A DNA stretch of 16,176 nt from an uncultured Clostridia bacterium (GCA_946060825.1 CAMGPO010000001.1:1-16176), one strand, 5' to 3'. Positions 1 through 9,594 are shown, counted from the first letter of the stretch. The notes: generated by a model not told the origin, from the sequence alone. Made by a program: numbers and translations.

Positions 1-1532
<1,532 letters not shown>

Positions 1533-1596
1533 GATGGTTCCTCTCCGGGAGCCTCCTATTTATTGAGTCGGGAAAGTTGCTCCTTTGGTTTTCTCC

Positions 1597-1624
1597 ATTC
1601 TATCATATTCCTCTGTTTTTTCCA
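1597..1624 (-). promoter_or_regulatory. Candidate promoter of the sigma/anti-sigma pair
   Basis: On the minus strand, TGGAAA (1619-1624, 4 of 6 to the vegetative -35) is followed after 16 bases by TAGAAT (1597-1602, 5 of 6 to the -10). It lies between the sipL terminator and the sigma start, the only room for a promoter. A GGGAAAC sequence slightly upstream could instead be part of an ECF-type autoregulated promoter. Weak evidence. Confidence 0.35.
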
Positions 1625-1636
1625 CCCCTGTTTCCC

Positions 1637-1667
1637 AAAAAAGGATCCGGGGCGAGGCCCCGGATCC
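1637..1667 (-). terminator. Intrinsic terminator after the sipL-like gene
   Basis: A perfect 11-base-pair stem, GGATCCGGGGC with GCCCCGGATCC (1657-1667 and 1643-1653), has a three-base loop (CTC on the minus strand) and six Ts (1637-1642). It starts three bases after the stop codon at 1670. It separates the sporulation gene and long cluster from the sigma factor gene. It has no T-run on the plus strand, so it works one way. Confidence 0.93.
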
Positions 1668-1669
1668 TG

Positions 1670-3169
1670 TTATGCGATGGGAATCAGCAGGAGAGCGCCC
1701 TCTTCCATGCTGTCGTCCTCCAGGCCATTGGCCTCCCGGATGGCGCGGATGGTTGAGCCTGCCGCCTTGGCCAGATCCCAGAGCCGATCCTGTCTGCCTG
1801 CCCTCCGGACGATCAGGGAGGGCCGATCGGAAGCATCGGGCAATGGCTCGCCGACAAAGGCGGCACGGATCGTCTGCAACGGCTTCTCCGCAAAGCAACG
1901 CGCCCGGATGGTGACGGGACAGGAGATTGTGCCTCCGCTTCCACCCATGGAGACGAAGCAGTTTCCACTCCGATCGGTGTCGGCCATGCAGACGGAGCCG
2001 TCGGCGAGAGCAAAGGTGCCGGACTCCTCTGTCCGTACCGTTTCGCCGCAGAGCTGCCCCTCCTCGTTATAGTAGAGGGCGTGCATGATGACGGCCGTCC
2101 CGGCCGTGACCTCGTCCCGGCCACGGCGGCAAACCGGGAAATCCACCCAGGCCGTGCAGTCCACCAGCTTTCTCGGCTGGCCACTGAGAGCCGCCTCTGC
2201 CGTTCCGGCTGAGGCTGGTTCGTCCAGCAGCTGACGAACGCGGAAAGACTCGAACTGGGCCTCAAATTCGTTGCCGGCACAGTAGCCGTCGGCGATCAGC
2301 GGCAGCTCGATCTTCTTCCAGACCACGGCCTGCAGCCGCAGTCCGACGTCGGCCAGGTAGCCGCCGCTCTCCTCTTCTTCCAGCTGGAAGTCGGTCAGCG
2401 AGGCTGTGACAACGGCCTTACCGCCGGTCAGATTCCCGTCCAGCTCGATGTACTGGGAGACGGGAAGCTGCACGTCAAAGGCGGCCAGCTGGCCGTTCTC
2501 CAGCAGGTACACCAGATGCAGGGACACCGCTCCCTTGACAACCACCCGGTCCTCGGCAACAGTTGTCTCCCCAGTCTGGATTTCCGGCACCGCCTTCAGG
2601 ATCCTCCGCACCTCACCGCCGGCCTGGGGCAGCTCCACCGGCTCGGAAAAGGAGGTCTGCTTCTCCCCGGCAGACACCGGAAAATAGCCTGCCTCCGTAG
2701 TACGCAGGAGCTGCACCGGATCACCCTGCTCCGTATCCCAGAGCTGCAGGGACGCCGGTCCATAGGCGCAGAGGCGGACGGCATAGCTGACCCGCAGCAA
2801 AAGCTTCCGCGAGTTGAGAATCCGCGCGTCGACAGAACGGATACGCAGCTCCGCTGTGGCGCGGCTGTTGTTCCGGATCTCCTCCCGGGACAGCTTGACC
2901 GAAAAGGGCAGATAGGCATCTACCCAGTGCGGCTGTTCCTCTCCTTCGGCCATATAGAGGATCATGCCCTGAAAAGCGCCGGAGACCGCCAGACCGCCCG
3001 CCTGGACCTCCTGATCCCGGAGACAGCAGACAGCGCTGCAGTCCACGACCGCGCGGACGTCCGGGCTGCTGTCCGGAACGATCAGCTCCGCCGTCTCCTC
3101 CTGGTAGAGCACCTCCACGGCCTGCTCCTGGAGGTATTCGATGGGTCTTTCCCGAAAATCGATATCCAT
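1670..3169 (-). CDS. sipL: SipL-like spore-coat/exosporium morphogenetic protein (DUF3794 modules plus LysM)
   Basis: This 499-residue protein has the layout of Clostridial SipL. In Clostridioides difficile SipL binds SpoIVA and anchors coat assembly around the forespore. Three DUF3794-type stretches can be traced, at about residues 10-130, 165-290 and 310-430, each with a segment like VVVKGAVSLHLVYL or GTAVIMHALYY. A C-terminal LysM domain at about 451-498 contains LWDLAKAAGSTIRAIREANG and ends in LLIPIA. There is no signal peptide or membrane segment, as expected for a mother-cell coat protein. The ATG has GGGGAGGA upstream. A sigma-E-like promoter lies just before the gene and an intrinsic terminator directly after, so it can be expressed alone during sporulation. 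Other DUF3794 proteins exist, but the LysM combination favours SipL. Confidence 0.85.
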   Translation of the reverse strand: MDIDFRERPIEYLQEQAVEVLYQEETAELIVPDSSPDVRAVVDCSAVCCLRDQEVQAGGLAVSGAFQGMILYMAEGEEQPHWVDAYLPFSVKLSREEIRNNSRATAELRIRSVDARILNSRKLLLRVSYAVRLCAYGPASLQLWDTEQGDPVQLLRTTEAGYFPVSAGEKQTSFSEPVELPQAGGEVRRILKAVPEIQTGETTVAEDRVVVKGAVSLHLVYLLENGQLAAFDVQLPVSQYIELDGNLTGGKAVVTASLTDFQLEEEESGGYLADVGLRLQAVVWKKIELPLIADGYCAGNEFEAQFESFRVRQLLDEPASAGTAEAALSGQPRKLVDCTAWVDFPVCRRGRDEVTAGTAVIMHALYYNEEGQLCGETVRTEESGTFALADGSVCMADTDRSGNCFVSMGGSGGTISCPVTIRARCFAEKPLQTIRAAFVGEPLPDASDRPSLIVRRAGRQDRLWDLAKAAGSTIRAIREANGLEDDSMEEGALLLIPIA

Positions 3170-3198
3170 TTCTCGTCCTCCCCGTATGTTCTGTTACC

Positions 3199-3227
3199 AT
3201 TCTACGAAGCAGGGGTCGAGAATATGA
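3199..3227 (-). promoter_or_regulatory. Sigma-E-like sporulation promoter of the sipL-like gene
   Basis: On the minus strand, TCATATT (3221-3227) fully matches the B. subtilis sigma-E -35 pattern (G/T, A/C, ATATT). After a 14-base spacer comes CGTAGAAT (3199-3206), 6 of 8 to CATACAAT. It sits about 30 bases before the sipL ATG. sipL is a known sigma-E gene in C. difficile, so function and motif agree. Confidence 0.65.
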
Positions 3228-3232
3228 CAGTC

Positions 3233-3379
3233 TCAGCGGAGAAACAGAAACAGGCCCAGGCCAAGAAACAGCAGACCAGCCATAACCAGCAAAAATCCGG
3301 ATGTAAACAGACAACTCACCAGCAGGCCCAGGCCAAAGGCAGCCAGCAGGATGCCGATGATACATTGTTTCCTGCACAT
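3233..3379 (-). CDS. Small hydrophobic membrane protein, 48 residues, unknown function
   Basis: I do not recognise this protein. The frame starts at ATG 3379, stops at TGA 3233-3235, and encodes MCRKQCIIGILLAAF and onward, ending LFLFLR. After a short basic head (RK) there are two hydrophobic stretches, at about residues 7-23 and 26-47, separated by CLFTSG, so it looks like a two-pass hairpin in the membrane. Leu/Gly-rich repeats (FGLGLL, LGLGLF) are visible. It sits between rsgA and the sipL-like gene in space that would otherwise be empty. A GGGGG run nine bases upstream is only a fair ribosome site. A sporulation-type -10 (CGTACAAT) lies just upstream. It may be a minor spore or envelope protein; that is inference. 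Confidence 0.6.
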   Translation of the reverse strand: MCRKQCIIGILLAAFGLGLLVSCLFTSGFLLVMAGLLFLGLGLFLFLR

Positions 3380-3390
3380 AAAGAATCGCC

Positions 3391-3420
3391 CCCGTACCAT
3401 TGTACGCGGACGATTCCTCT
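3391..3420 (-). promoter_or_regulatory. Possible sporulation promoter and GTAC inverted repeat before the small membrane protein
   Basis: CGTACAAT on the minus strand matches 7 of 8 bases of the sigma-E -10 and, with the bases that follow, 11 of 12 bases of the sipL promoter (CGTAgAATGGTA versus CGTAcAATGGTA). The -35 position is poor (GAACAAA), so sigma-K recognition or no promoter are alternatives. The same bases form GTAC-AATG-GTAC, a short inverted repeat. Confidence 0.35.
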
Positions 3421-3427
3421 TTTGTTC

Positions 3428-4312
3428 CTATTTTAATTCCCAGGCGTGGATCTCCTTTGCCCGCTCATAGAGGCGGCAATAGCTCTCGTAGCGGCTCGGG
3501 ACGATCTTACCTTCCTCCACGGCCTGCCGGACGAAACAGCCTGGCTCCCTGAGATGGGCACAGTCGTGGAACTGACAGCGGCCCAGCCAGGGCGCGAAAT
3601 CGGGAAAAGCATATTGGAGATTCTCCTTCAGCACCAGGTCCATCCGCTCAGTGTCAAAGGAGGAGAAACCCGGGGTATCGGCCACATAGGCACCGCCGGT
3701 CAGACGGTACAGCTCCACATGGCGGGTTGTATGGCGGCCGCGGCCCAGCTTATCGGACACCTCGCCGACCCGGATGGAAAGCGTCGGGTCGAGGCAGTTC
3801 AGGATGCTGCTCTTACCCACACCGGAGTTTCCGGTGAAGGCTACCGTTTTTCCGTTGATGGCCTCCCGCAGCTCTTCCACACCTTCGCCGGTGACGGCAC
3901 TGGTACGGATGGTTCGGTACCCGGCCTGCTGGTAGATGGGCGTCAGGCGGTCCTCGGCGTCCTCATCGACCTTGTTGACGCAGAGGATCACCGGGACATT
4001 CTGGTTGCCGGCAATGGCCGTCACCCGGTCGATGAGAAACGGCTCCGTCACCGGGATCACATTGGAGCAGAGAATCACCAGGGCGTCGAGATTGCTGACC
4101 GCCGGGCGGACAAAGCTGTTTCGCCGCGGCAAAATCTCCTCCAGAACGCCCTTTCCGCCGCATTCTGTGATGCGCACCCGGTCGCCAACCAGAGGCGAAA
4201 TCCCCTCCTTCCGGAATTTGCCCCGGGCCTTACACTCAATGATATGGGAGACAGCGGTTTCCACATAGTAGAAACCGCTGAGTGCCTTGACAATTCTTCC
4301 CTCTGTCATCAT
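3428..4312 (-). CDS. rsgA: Ribosome small-subunit-dependent GTPase A
   Basis: RsgA (YjeQ/CpgA) is a circularly permuted GTPase that helps late 30S subunit maturation. Its 294 residues include an N-terminal OB-fold (about 1-65), G4 NKVD at 113-116, then the P-loop GNSGVGKS at 161-168 and G3 DTPG at 212-215, the permuted order typical of the family. A C-terminal zinc site uses Cys246, Cys251, His253 and Cys259. ATG overlaps the prkC stop (ATGATGA), so translation is coupled to the kinase. In B. subtilis CpgA is phosphorylated by PrkC, which fits this position. A second ATG directly follows the first, so the start is uncertain by one codon. No terminator follows. rpe and thiN, next in B. subtilis, are absent. 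Confidence 0.96.
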   Translation of the reverse strand: MMTEGRIVKALSGFYYVETAVSHIIECKARGKFRKEGISPLVGDRVRITECGGKGVLEEILPRRNSFVRPAVSNLDALVILCSNVIPVTEPFLIDRVTAIAGNQNVPVILCVNKVDEDAEDRLTPIYQQAGYRTIRTSAVTGEGVEELREAINGKTVAFTGNSGVGKSSILNCLDPTLSIRVGEVSDKLGRGRHTTRHVELYRLTGGAYVADTPGFSSFDTERMDLVLKENLQYAFPDFAPWLGRCQFHDCAHLREPGCFVRQAVEEGKIVPSRYESYCRLYERAKEIHAWELK

Positions 4313-6417
4313 TCAAACGTAACCTGCTCGGAATAAGCCCAGACGCCGTCGTAGTAGACATCCAGCGTCATGGTGCCAGTGCCCCGCAGCTCGGCATTGA
4401 CAGTTCCGTACTCGCAGGGAACGTCTTCGTCGTCGCTGACCTGCTGGCCGTCCAGCATCAGCGTCAGGCGGATGGTACCCTCCTGATCCGGAAGGCGGAT
4501 GGGCACTTTTGCTCTGCCCACGGTCGGTTCCCCGGACGTGCCGGGATCCTCCGTGCCGCCGGGCTGTTCCGGCTCCGTGGGCTGTTCTCCGGGCTGTTCC
4601 GGCTCCGTGGGCTGATCCGGCTCGTCCGGTTCTTCTGTGGACGGTTCGTCCGGCTCTTCATCCTCCGGGCCAAGCGAAACCTGGAGGTCGATCTTGGTGC
4701 CGCTCTCGATCTGCGTGCCCTGGGCGACACTCTGGTTGACCACCATGCCCCGCTCTTCCTCACTGGCCACATTGCGGATGTTGCCGACGGAGAGCTTGGC
4801 ATTCTGCAGCTCGCTGATGGCCTCGTTGAGGGGCAGGTCGGTCACCTTGGGCACGGTGACAATCTCCGGCACTTCTTCTTCCACGCCGGCGCTGACATAG
4901 AGCGTCACACTCTGGCCTTTTTCCAGCTTGACGCCGCTGACGGGATCAGAGTTGATGACGATTCCCTTTTCATAATCGCTGCTGGGGATATTATCGAGGA
5001 CGACCATCAGGCCGAGGTCCATATCGTCCAGAAGCTTCGTCGCGTCTGCCACATTCATATTGGTCAGCGGCGGCATCGTGTTGTCCTTGGGGCCGAGGCT
5101 AATGGTCAGATAAATCGTGGTGCCCTCGGTGGCCTCCGTGTCGCCCTGGGGCGTCTGTTCGATGATATAACCGTAAGCCAGTTCTTCGTCGTTTTTCCAT
5201 TCCATGGCCTCGAACTGGAACTCCGGATACTCGGCAGGATAAATATCCTCAAAGGACATTCCTACAAAGTTGGGAACCGTCAGCGGCTTGTTTTTTCCAA
5301 AGATACCCGGAAGCAAAACGGCAAACAGCAAATAGGCAACGCCGGCAATAGCCAGCAGGGACAGAATTACCGCCGCGATGACGGGGCCCTTCTTGGTTTT
5401 TGTCTCTTCCTCCGGCAGCTCATTTTCGTCGGCGCCGTAGACCTCAGCCACGTTGTGCGGCCGGGGCTTATTCTCCGTCCGCTGGGCCTGGGTGGTGCGT
5501 GCAGTTGTGGTGCGGGCCTGCTGCGTCCGTACCGCAGCCGCAGCAGCGGTCTGCGCCGCAGCGGCGGGCTGGACAAAGTGGAAGATGATGGCGGGATTCT
5601 TGCGGAATTCCTCCAGGTCGTTCAGCATATCGGAGGCGCTGGCATAGCGGCGGCTCAGATCCGCCGTCATGGCGTGCATGGTGATCTGCTCGAGACCAAC
5701 GGGGATGTCGGGATTCAGCTCCCGGGGCGGCTGGGCCTTGCCGTTGATATGCTGGATGGCAACGGACACCGGCGTATCACCATCAAAGGGCGTCCGGGCC
5801 GTCATCATCTCATACATGACAACGCCGAGCGAATAGAGGTCGCTGCGGCAGTCGGCCTTGCTGCCCTTCGCCTGCTCGGGAGAGATGTAGTGGACAGAGC
5901 CGAGGGCCTCACGGGTCAGGGTGTTCTGGGCGGAGGTCATACGGGCGATGCCGAAGTCGGCCACCTTGACGCTTCCGTCCTTGAGAATCATGATGTTATG
6001 GGGCTTGATATCCCGGTGGATGATGCCACGACCATGGGCATGCTCCAGGGCCTTGCAGATTTGCATACTGAAATGCAGCGTCTCACGCCAGTTGAGCTGG
6101 CCCCGCCGCTCCATGTACTGCTTGAGGGTGATGCCGTCGATCAGCTCCATGACGATGTAGTCCACACCATCCAGACTGTTAACGTCGTAAACGCTGACAA
6201 TGTTGGGGTGGGACAGCATGGCAACGGCCTGACTCTCCGCCTTGAAGCGGCGGCGGAACTCGTCGTCCTGAGAATATTCATCCTTCAGGATTTTGACGGC
6301 GACCAGCCGCTTGAGCCGGTGATCTCTGGCCTTGTAGACCACTGCCATGCCGCCGGTGCCGATGACCTCCAATATCTCATATCGATTATCCAGCAGCCTG
6401 CCGATATAATTGTCCAT
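4309..6417 (-). CDS. prkC: PASTA-domain membrane Ser/Thr protein kinase
   Basis: This bacterial Hanks-type kinase senses muropeptides or lipid II and phosphorylates translation, cell-wall and germination proteins. In its 702 residues the kinase domain covers about 12-275, with glycine loop GTGGMAVVYKA, Lys42, HRDIKPHN (catalytic Asp136), DFG at 154-156 and SPEQ at 179-182. An Ala/Thr-rich juxtamembrane linker (about 283-340) precedes a single membrane segment at about 345-370. Three PASTA repeats follow at about 378-442, 447-511 and 520-583. Next comes a Pro/Glu-rich linker (584-632) partly encoded by a 30-base tandem repeat, and an extra C-terminal beta-like domain (633-702) that I cannot name. 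ATG has AAGGAG upstream. It follows prpC after 70 bases and overlaps rsgA by four. Confidence 0.97.
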   Translation of the reverse strand: MDNYIGRLLDNRYEILEVIGTGGMAVVYKARDHRLKRLVAVKILKDEYSQDDEFRRRFKAESQAVAMLSHPNIVSVYDVNSLDGVDYIVMELIDGITLKQYMERRGQLNWRETLHFSMQICKALEHAHGRGIIHRDIKPHNIMILKDGSVKVADFGIARMTSAQNTLTREALGSVHYISPEQAKGSKADCRSDLYSLGVVMYEMMTARTPFDGDTPVSVAIQHINGKAQPPRELNPDIPVGLEQITMHAMTADLSRRYASASDMLNDLEEFRKNPAIIFHFVQPAAAAQTAAAAAVRTQQARTTTARTTQAQRTENKPRPHNVAEVYGADENELPEEETKTKKGPVIAAVILSLLAIAGVAYLLFAVLLPGIFGKNKPLTVPNFVGMSFEDIYPAEYPEFQFEAMEWKNDEELAYGYIIEQTPQGDTEATEGTTIYLTISLGPKDNTMPPLTNMNVADATKLLDDMDLGLMVVLDNIPSSDYEKGIVINSDPVSGVKLEKGQSVTLYVSAGVEEEVPEIVTVPKVTDLPLNEAISELQNAKLSVGNIRNVASEEERGMVVNQSVAQGTQIESGTKIDLQVSLGPEDEEPDEPSTEEPDEPDQPTEPEQPGEQPTEPEQPGGTEDPGTSGEPTVGRAKVPIRLPDQEGTIRLTLMLDGQQVSDDEDVPCEYGTVNAELRGTGTMTLDVYYDGVWAYSEQVTFE
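4559..4618. repeat. 30-base tandem repeat inside prkC, two copies
   Basis: Two adjacent 30-base units (4559-4588 and 4589-4618) agree at their first 26 bases and encode two copies of a QPTEPEQPGE-like decapeptide in the extracellular linker of PrkC. Such a repeat could change copy number without breaking the frame. Confidence 0.85.
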
Positions 6418-6487
6418 AACTACTCCTTCTCCGAAAACCGCCGCTGCTCTGACCGGCAGAGGCTCAGAATCTATTTGAAAGGGCCGC

Positions 6488-7219
6488 TTATACCGTCACC
6501 AGTACCACAGTGACATTGTCGGGCGCGCCCCTGTTTGCCGCAATCATCATGAGCCGCTTGCAGCAGTCGCTGCGGTCAGCCCCGTGTTCTACTTCAAAGA
6601 GAATCTCCTGATCCGCCATCATATTGCTGAGGCCGTCGGAACAGAGCAGAACGCTGTCCCCCGGCTTCAGGGATCGGGCAAAGGAGTCGCAGAGCACAGA
6701 CTCCTCGGTACCGACAGCCCGGGTGATGAGGTTTTTGACGGGGTGGGACTTGGCTTCTTCCCGGGTGATTTCCCCCCGCTGCACCATCATTTCCACCACC
6801 GAGTGGTCGACGGTAATCATTGCAATACCATCCCGACTCAGGTGGTAGGCGCGGCTGTCACCCACGTTGACCACATAGGCTGTATCCTCCCGGATCAGAG
6901 CCGCCACCAGCGTGGTGCCCATGCCGACATATTCCTCGCTGAGCTGCGCGTGCTCATAGACCGCCCGATTGCTCAGCGCAACCGCTTCCTCCAGCATCTG
7001 CTGAAGCTCCGTGCCGCTGAGCCGCGGATCCATGGTCCTCCGCACCTCTTTGACAAACACATCCACGGCCAGCCGGCTGGCGATATTGCCCGCCCGGGCG
7101 CCGCCCATGCCGTCGCAGACCACGGCCAGAATACTGCCGTCATCGAGCTGGCTCAGGTCATAGTAATCCTGGTTCTGACTTCTGACCTTACCCGGATCTG
7201 TCAGGCCCCATGCCTCCAT
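6488..7219 (-). CDS. prpC: PP2C-family Ser/Thr protein phosphatase
   Basis: This phosphatase reverses phosphorylation by the neighbouring kinase PrkC. Its 243 residues match the usual size of PrpC/Stp. Metal-binding and catalytic motifs are all present: KVRSQNQD (11-18), DGMGG (36-40), GDSRAY (120-125), TVDHS (136-140), SDG (194-196) and the final DN pair (234-235). It has no membrane segment, so it is cytosolic. ATG at 7219 has GTAGGAGGG upstream, and the rlmN stop is 32 bases before it. A 70-base gap follows, in which I see no terminator or convincing promoter, so prpC and prkC are likely on one transcript. Confidence 0.96.
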   Translation of the reverse strand: MEAWGLTDPGKVRSQNQDYYDLSQLDDGSILAVVCDGMGGARAGNIASRLAVDVFVKEVRRTMDPRLSGTELQQMLEEAVALSNRAVYEHAQLSEEYVGMGTTLVAALIREDTAYVVNVGDSRAYHLSRDGIAMITVDHSVVEMMVQRGEITREEAKSHPVKNLITRAVGTEESVLCDSFARSLKPGDSVLLCSDGLSNMMADQEILFEVEHGADRSDCCKRLMMIAANRGAPDNVTVVLVTV

Positions 7220-7251
7220 GGCGATCCCTCCTACCTGTGGGTTACGCTTGC

Positions 7252-8280
7252 TTACTTGCTTTCGTGCTTCCGGCGAAGCTGGCCGCAGGACGCGTCGATG
7301 TCGCTGCCCAGAGTGCGCCGGACCGTTGCCGTGATGCCGCTGTCCTCCAGCTGCTTCTGGAATGCCTGGACCGTCTGCCGCAGGCTCGGCTGCAGCGGAC
7401 TTTCATCCACGTGGTTCAGCGGAATCAGATTGACATGACACGGCAGGCCGCGCAGCAGCCGGATCAGCCGGTCGCCGTGCTCCTTTGTGTCATTCATACC
7501 CCTTATCATAGCATATTCAAAGGAAATTCGTCTACCCGTTTTTTCATAATATTTGCGGCAGGCCGGCATCAATTCTTCCAGCGGATACCGCCTGTTGACC
7601 GGCATGATCCTGGACCGGGTCTCATTATCGGGCGCGTGGAGCGACACAGAGAGCGTCAGCTGCAAATTCTCCTCCGCCAGGCGTTCGATGCGCGGCACCA
7701 GACCGCAGGTGGAGAGGCTGATGTGCCGCATCCCGATATTCATGCCATCGGGGTTGTTGACGAGTTCAAGGAATCGCAGAACGGTCTCGTAGTTGTCCAG
7801 CGGCTCGCCAATGCCCATGAGGACAATGTTGGAAATTTCCAGCCCAGAGTCGAGGGAGGTAAACAGCACCTGATCAACCATCTCTGAGGGCTGCAGGCGG
7901 CGCACCAGGCCGCCAATGGTGGAGGCGCAGAAGGCACAGCCCATAGGGCAGCCCACCTCAGAGGAAATGCAGACCGTGTTGCCGTGGTGGTAGCGCATCA
8001 GCACCGTCTCCACGCAGTTGCCGTCAGACAGCTCCCAGAGATATTTGATCGTACCGTCCTTTTTCGACTCCTGCTTCCGCACCACCTTGGGCGCGGTGAT
8101 GAAATACCGCTCCTCCAGCTTCTCCCGCAGAGATTTGGAGAGGTTCGTCATGCCGTCAAAGGAAGTAACGCCCTTGTGGAGCCAGACAAAGAGCTGCTTG
8201 GCCCGGAAGGCCGGCTCGCCCAGCTCCTTCATCATGGCCTGCATCTCGGCCAGAGTCATGGATTTCAGGTCTTCGCGCAT
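7252..8280 (-). CDS. rlmN: Dual-specificity rRNA/tRNA adenine-C2 methyltransferase
   Basis: This radical-SAM enzyme methylates C2 of A2503 in 23S rRNA and A37 in some tRNAs, helping decoding accuracy. The 342-residue protein has the iron-sulfur motif C-x3-C-x2-C at Cys111, Cys115 and Cys118 (EVGCPMGCAFCAS), the GEPLDN segment, STCGLVP, and the C-terminal methyl-carrying cysteine at residue 332 (DASCGQL). The CxxxCxxC arrangement and size fit RlmN; Cfr, the resistance paralogue, modifies C8 and is rarely in this cluster. ATG at 8280 lies inside the last codons of rsmB (16-base overlap) and is preceded by GAGGAGG at good spacing. Confidence 0.95.
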   Translation of the reverse strand: MREDLKSMTLAEMQAMMKELGEPAFRAKQLFVWLHKGVTSFDGMTNLSKSLREKLEERYFITAPKVVRKQESKKDGTIKYLWELSDGNCVETVLMRYHHGNTVCISSEVGCPMGCAFCASTIGGLVRRLQPSEMVDQVLFTSLDSGLEISNIVLMGIGEPLDNYETVLRFLELVNNPDGMNIGMRHISLSTCGLVPRIERLAEENLQLTLSVSLHAPDNETRSRIMPVNRRYPLEELMPACRKYYEKTGRRISFEYAMIRGMNDTKEHGDRLIRLLRGLPCHVNLIPLNHVDESPLQPSLRQTVQAFQKQLEDSGITATVRRTLGSDIDASCGQLRRKHESK

Positions 8281-9578
8281 GGTTTCCTCCTCAAAAGGCA
8301 GAGATAGAAGCCGTCCGTCCCGTGGTCACAGGGCAGCAGCGTCACTTCGCCGTCGTTGTCCGTTTCGATGGGGAGCTCCATCGGCTCCCGGTGGAAGTCC
8401 GGATGGGCCCGGAGGAAGTCCGCAATGACGCCGCCATTCTCCTCCGGGACGATGGTACAGGTGCTGTAGAGCAGGGCGCCGCCGGACTTCACATAGGCGG
8501 ACTGGGTCTCCAGAATCCGGCGCTGGACCTCCGGCAGGCCGTCGATCTGGCCTATGTCCTTATAGCGGATATCGGGTTTTTTCCGGATGACGCCGAGGCC
8601 CGAGCAGGGCACGTCACAGATCACCCGGTCAAAGCGGTCGATCCACTCTCCCACGAGCTTCGAGGCGTCCTGCACTCCGGCTTCCAGAATTGTGATGCCG
8701 AGGCGGGCCGCGCCGGTTTCGATCAGTTTGATCTTGTGAGCGTGGAGGTCGCGGGACAGCAGCGTCCCCCGGTTCTCCATGGCAATGGCGGCGGCAAAGC
8801 TCTTGCCTCCGGGGGCTGCGCAGCAGTCCAGCACCGTCATACCAGGCCGAACATCCGCGGCAAGAGCAGCCAGTCGGGCGGCAGGATCCTGGACATAAAA
8901 CAGCCCCTCCCGGAAGGCGTCCAGCCGCTCGAGGCTGCCGCTGCCCTCCACCTCAAGGCAGTCCGGACACCAGGGATGGGGCCGGGCCTCGATCCCCTGC
9001 TCCTGCAATTTCGCCGTCAGAGTCTCCGCCGTAGTGCGCAGGGTGTTGACCTGAACAGTCATGGCCGGGGCCTCGTTCTGGGTGCGGAGCAGCGCTTCCA
9101 GCTTCTCCGCACCGACGCAGCGGCCCAGCAGTTCCGTCAGGGCCTTGGGACAACTGTAGCGTGTTGCGAGATCCGGCGGCTCCGGCAAGGCATTCTTCTG
9201 CCTCGAGAGGTTCCGCAGCACCCCGTTGATGAGGGAGGCCGCCCGGGGATTGGCCAGCCTTTTGCCCTGGTTGACCGCCTCATTGACTGCGGCGGAGTCG
9301 GGCACCTTATCGAAGAAGAGAATCTGACAGGCGCCGAGACGCAGAACGTCAAGCACCACCGGCTGCAAATCCTTGAGCTTCCCCCGCAGGAACGAAGCCA
9401 GGTAAAAATCCAGCAGCAGGCGATTCTGCACCACGCCGTAGACCAACCGTGAGGCCAGAGCTGCCTCCCGGGCGTCCAGCCGGTCCCGGGCCAGATATTC
9501 TTTCAGTGCGCCGTCCGCCCAGGCCTGCTTCGTCCGGCAGGCAATCAGGACGGAGAGGGCCGTGTCTCTCGCCGCCAT
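8265..9578 (-). CDS. rsmB: 16S rRNA m5C967 methyltransferase
   Basis: RsmB (Sun) places a 5-methyl group on C967 of 16S rRNA using SAM. The 437 residues consist of an N-terminal NusB-like RNA-binding domain (about 1-130) and a Rossmann methyltransferase domain. The latter shows the SAM site DCCAAPGGKS (251-260), the CDVPCSG motif (321-327, Cys325) and STCT with the nucleophile Cys374. ATG has AAAAAGGAAG upstream and starts 16 bases after the fmt stop. Its end overlaps rlmN. It is complete, with normal length. Confidence 0.95.
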   Translation of the reverse strand: MAARDTALSVLIACRTKQAWADGALKEYLARDRLDAREAALASRLVYGVVQNRLLLDFYLASFLRGKLKDLQPVVLDVLRLGACQILFFDKVPDSAAVNEAVNQGKRLANPRAASLINGVLRNLSRQKNALPEPPDLATRYSCPKALTELLGRCVGAEKLEALLRTQNEAPAMTVQVNTLRTTAETLTAKLQEQGIEARPHPWCPDCLEVEGSGSLERLDAFREGLFYVQDPAARLAALAADVRPGMTVLDCCAAPGGKSFAAAIAMENRGTLLSRDLHAHKIKLIETGAARLGITILEAGVQDASKLVGEWIDRFDRVICDVPCSGLGVIRKKPDIRYKDIGQIDGLPEVQRRILETQSAYVKSGGALLYSTCTIVPEENGGVIADFLRAHPDFHREPMELPIETDNDGEVTLLPCDHGTDGFYLCLLRRKPCAKT

Positions 9579-9594
9579 AACGTCTTCCTTTTTC

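Noticed and set aside
2516..3436. Plus-strand open frame opposite sipL and the small membrane gene
   Set aside because: It crosses the sipL promoter and two supported genes and becomes Gln/Lys low-complexity; no support.
5455..6513. Plus-strand open frame of 352 codons opposite prkC
   Set aside because: It covers the kinase domain of prkC in antisense and shows no motif or ribosome site; a composition shadow.
8322..9452. Plus-strand open frame of 376 codons opposite rsmB
   Set aside because: rsmB is intact with catalytic cysteines; the antisense frame has no recognisable protein features.
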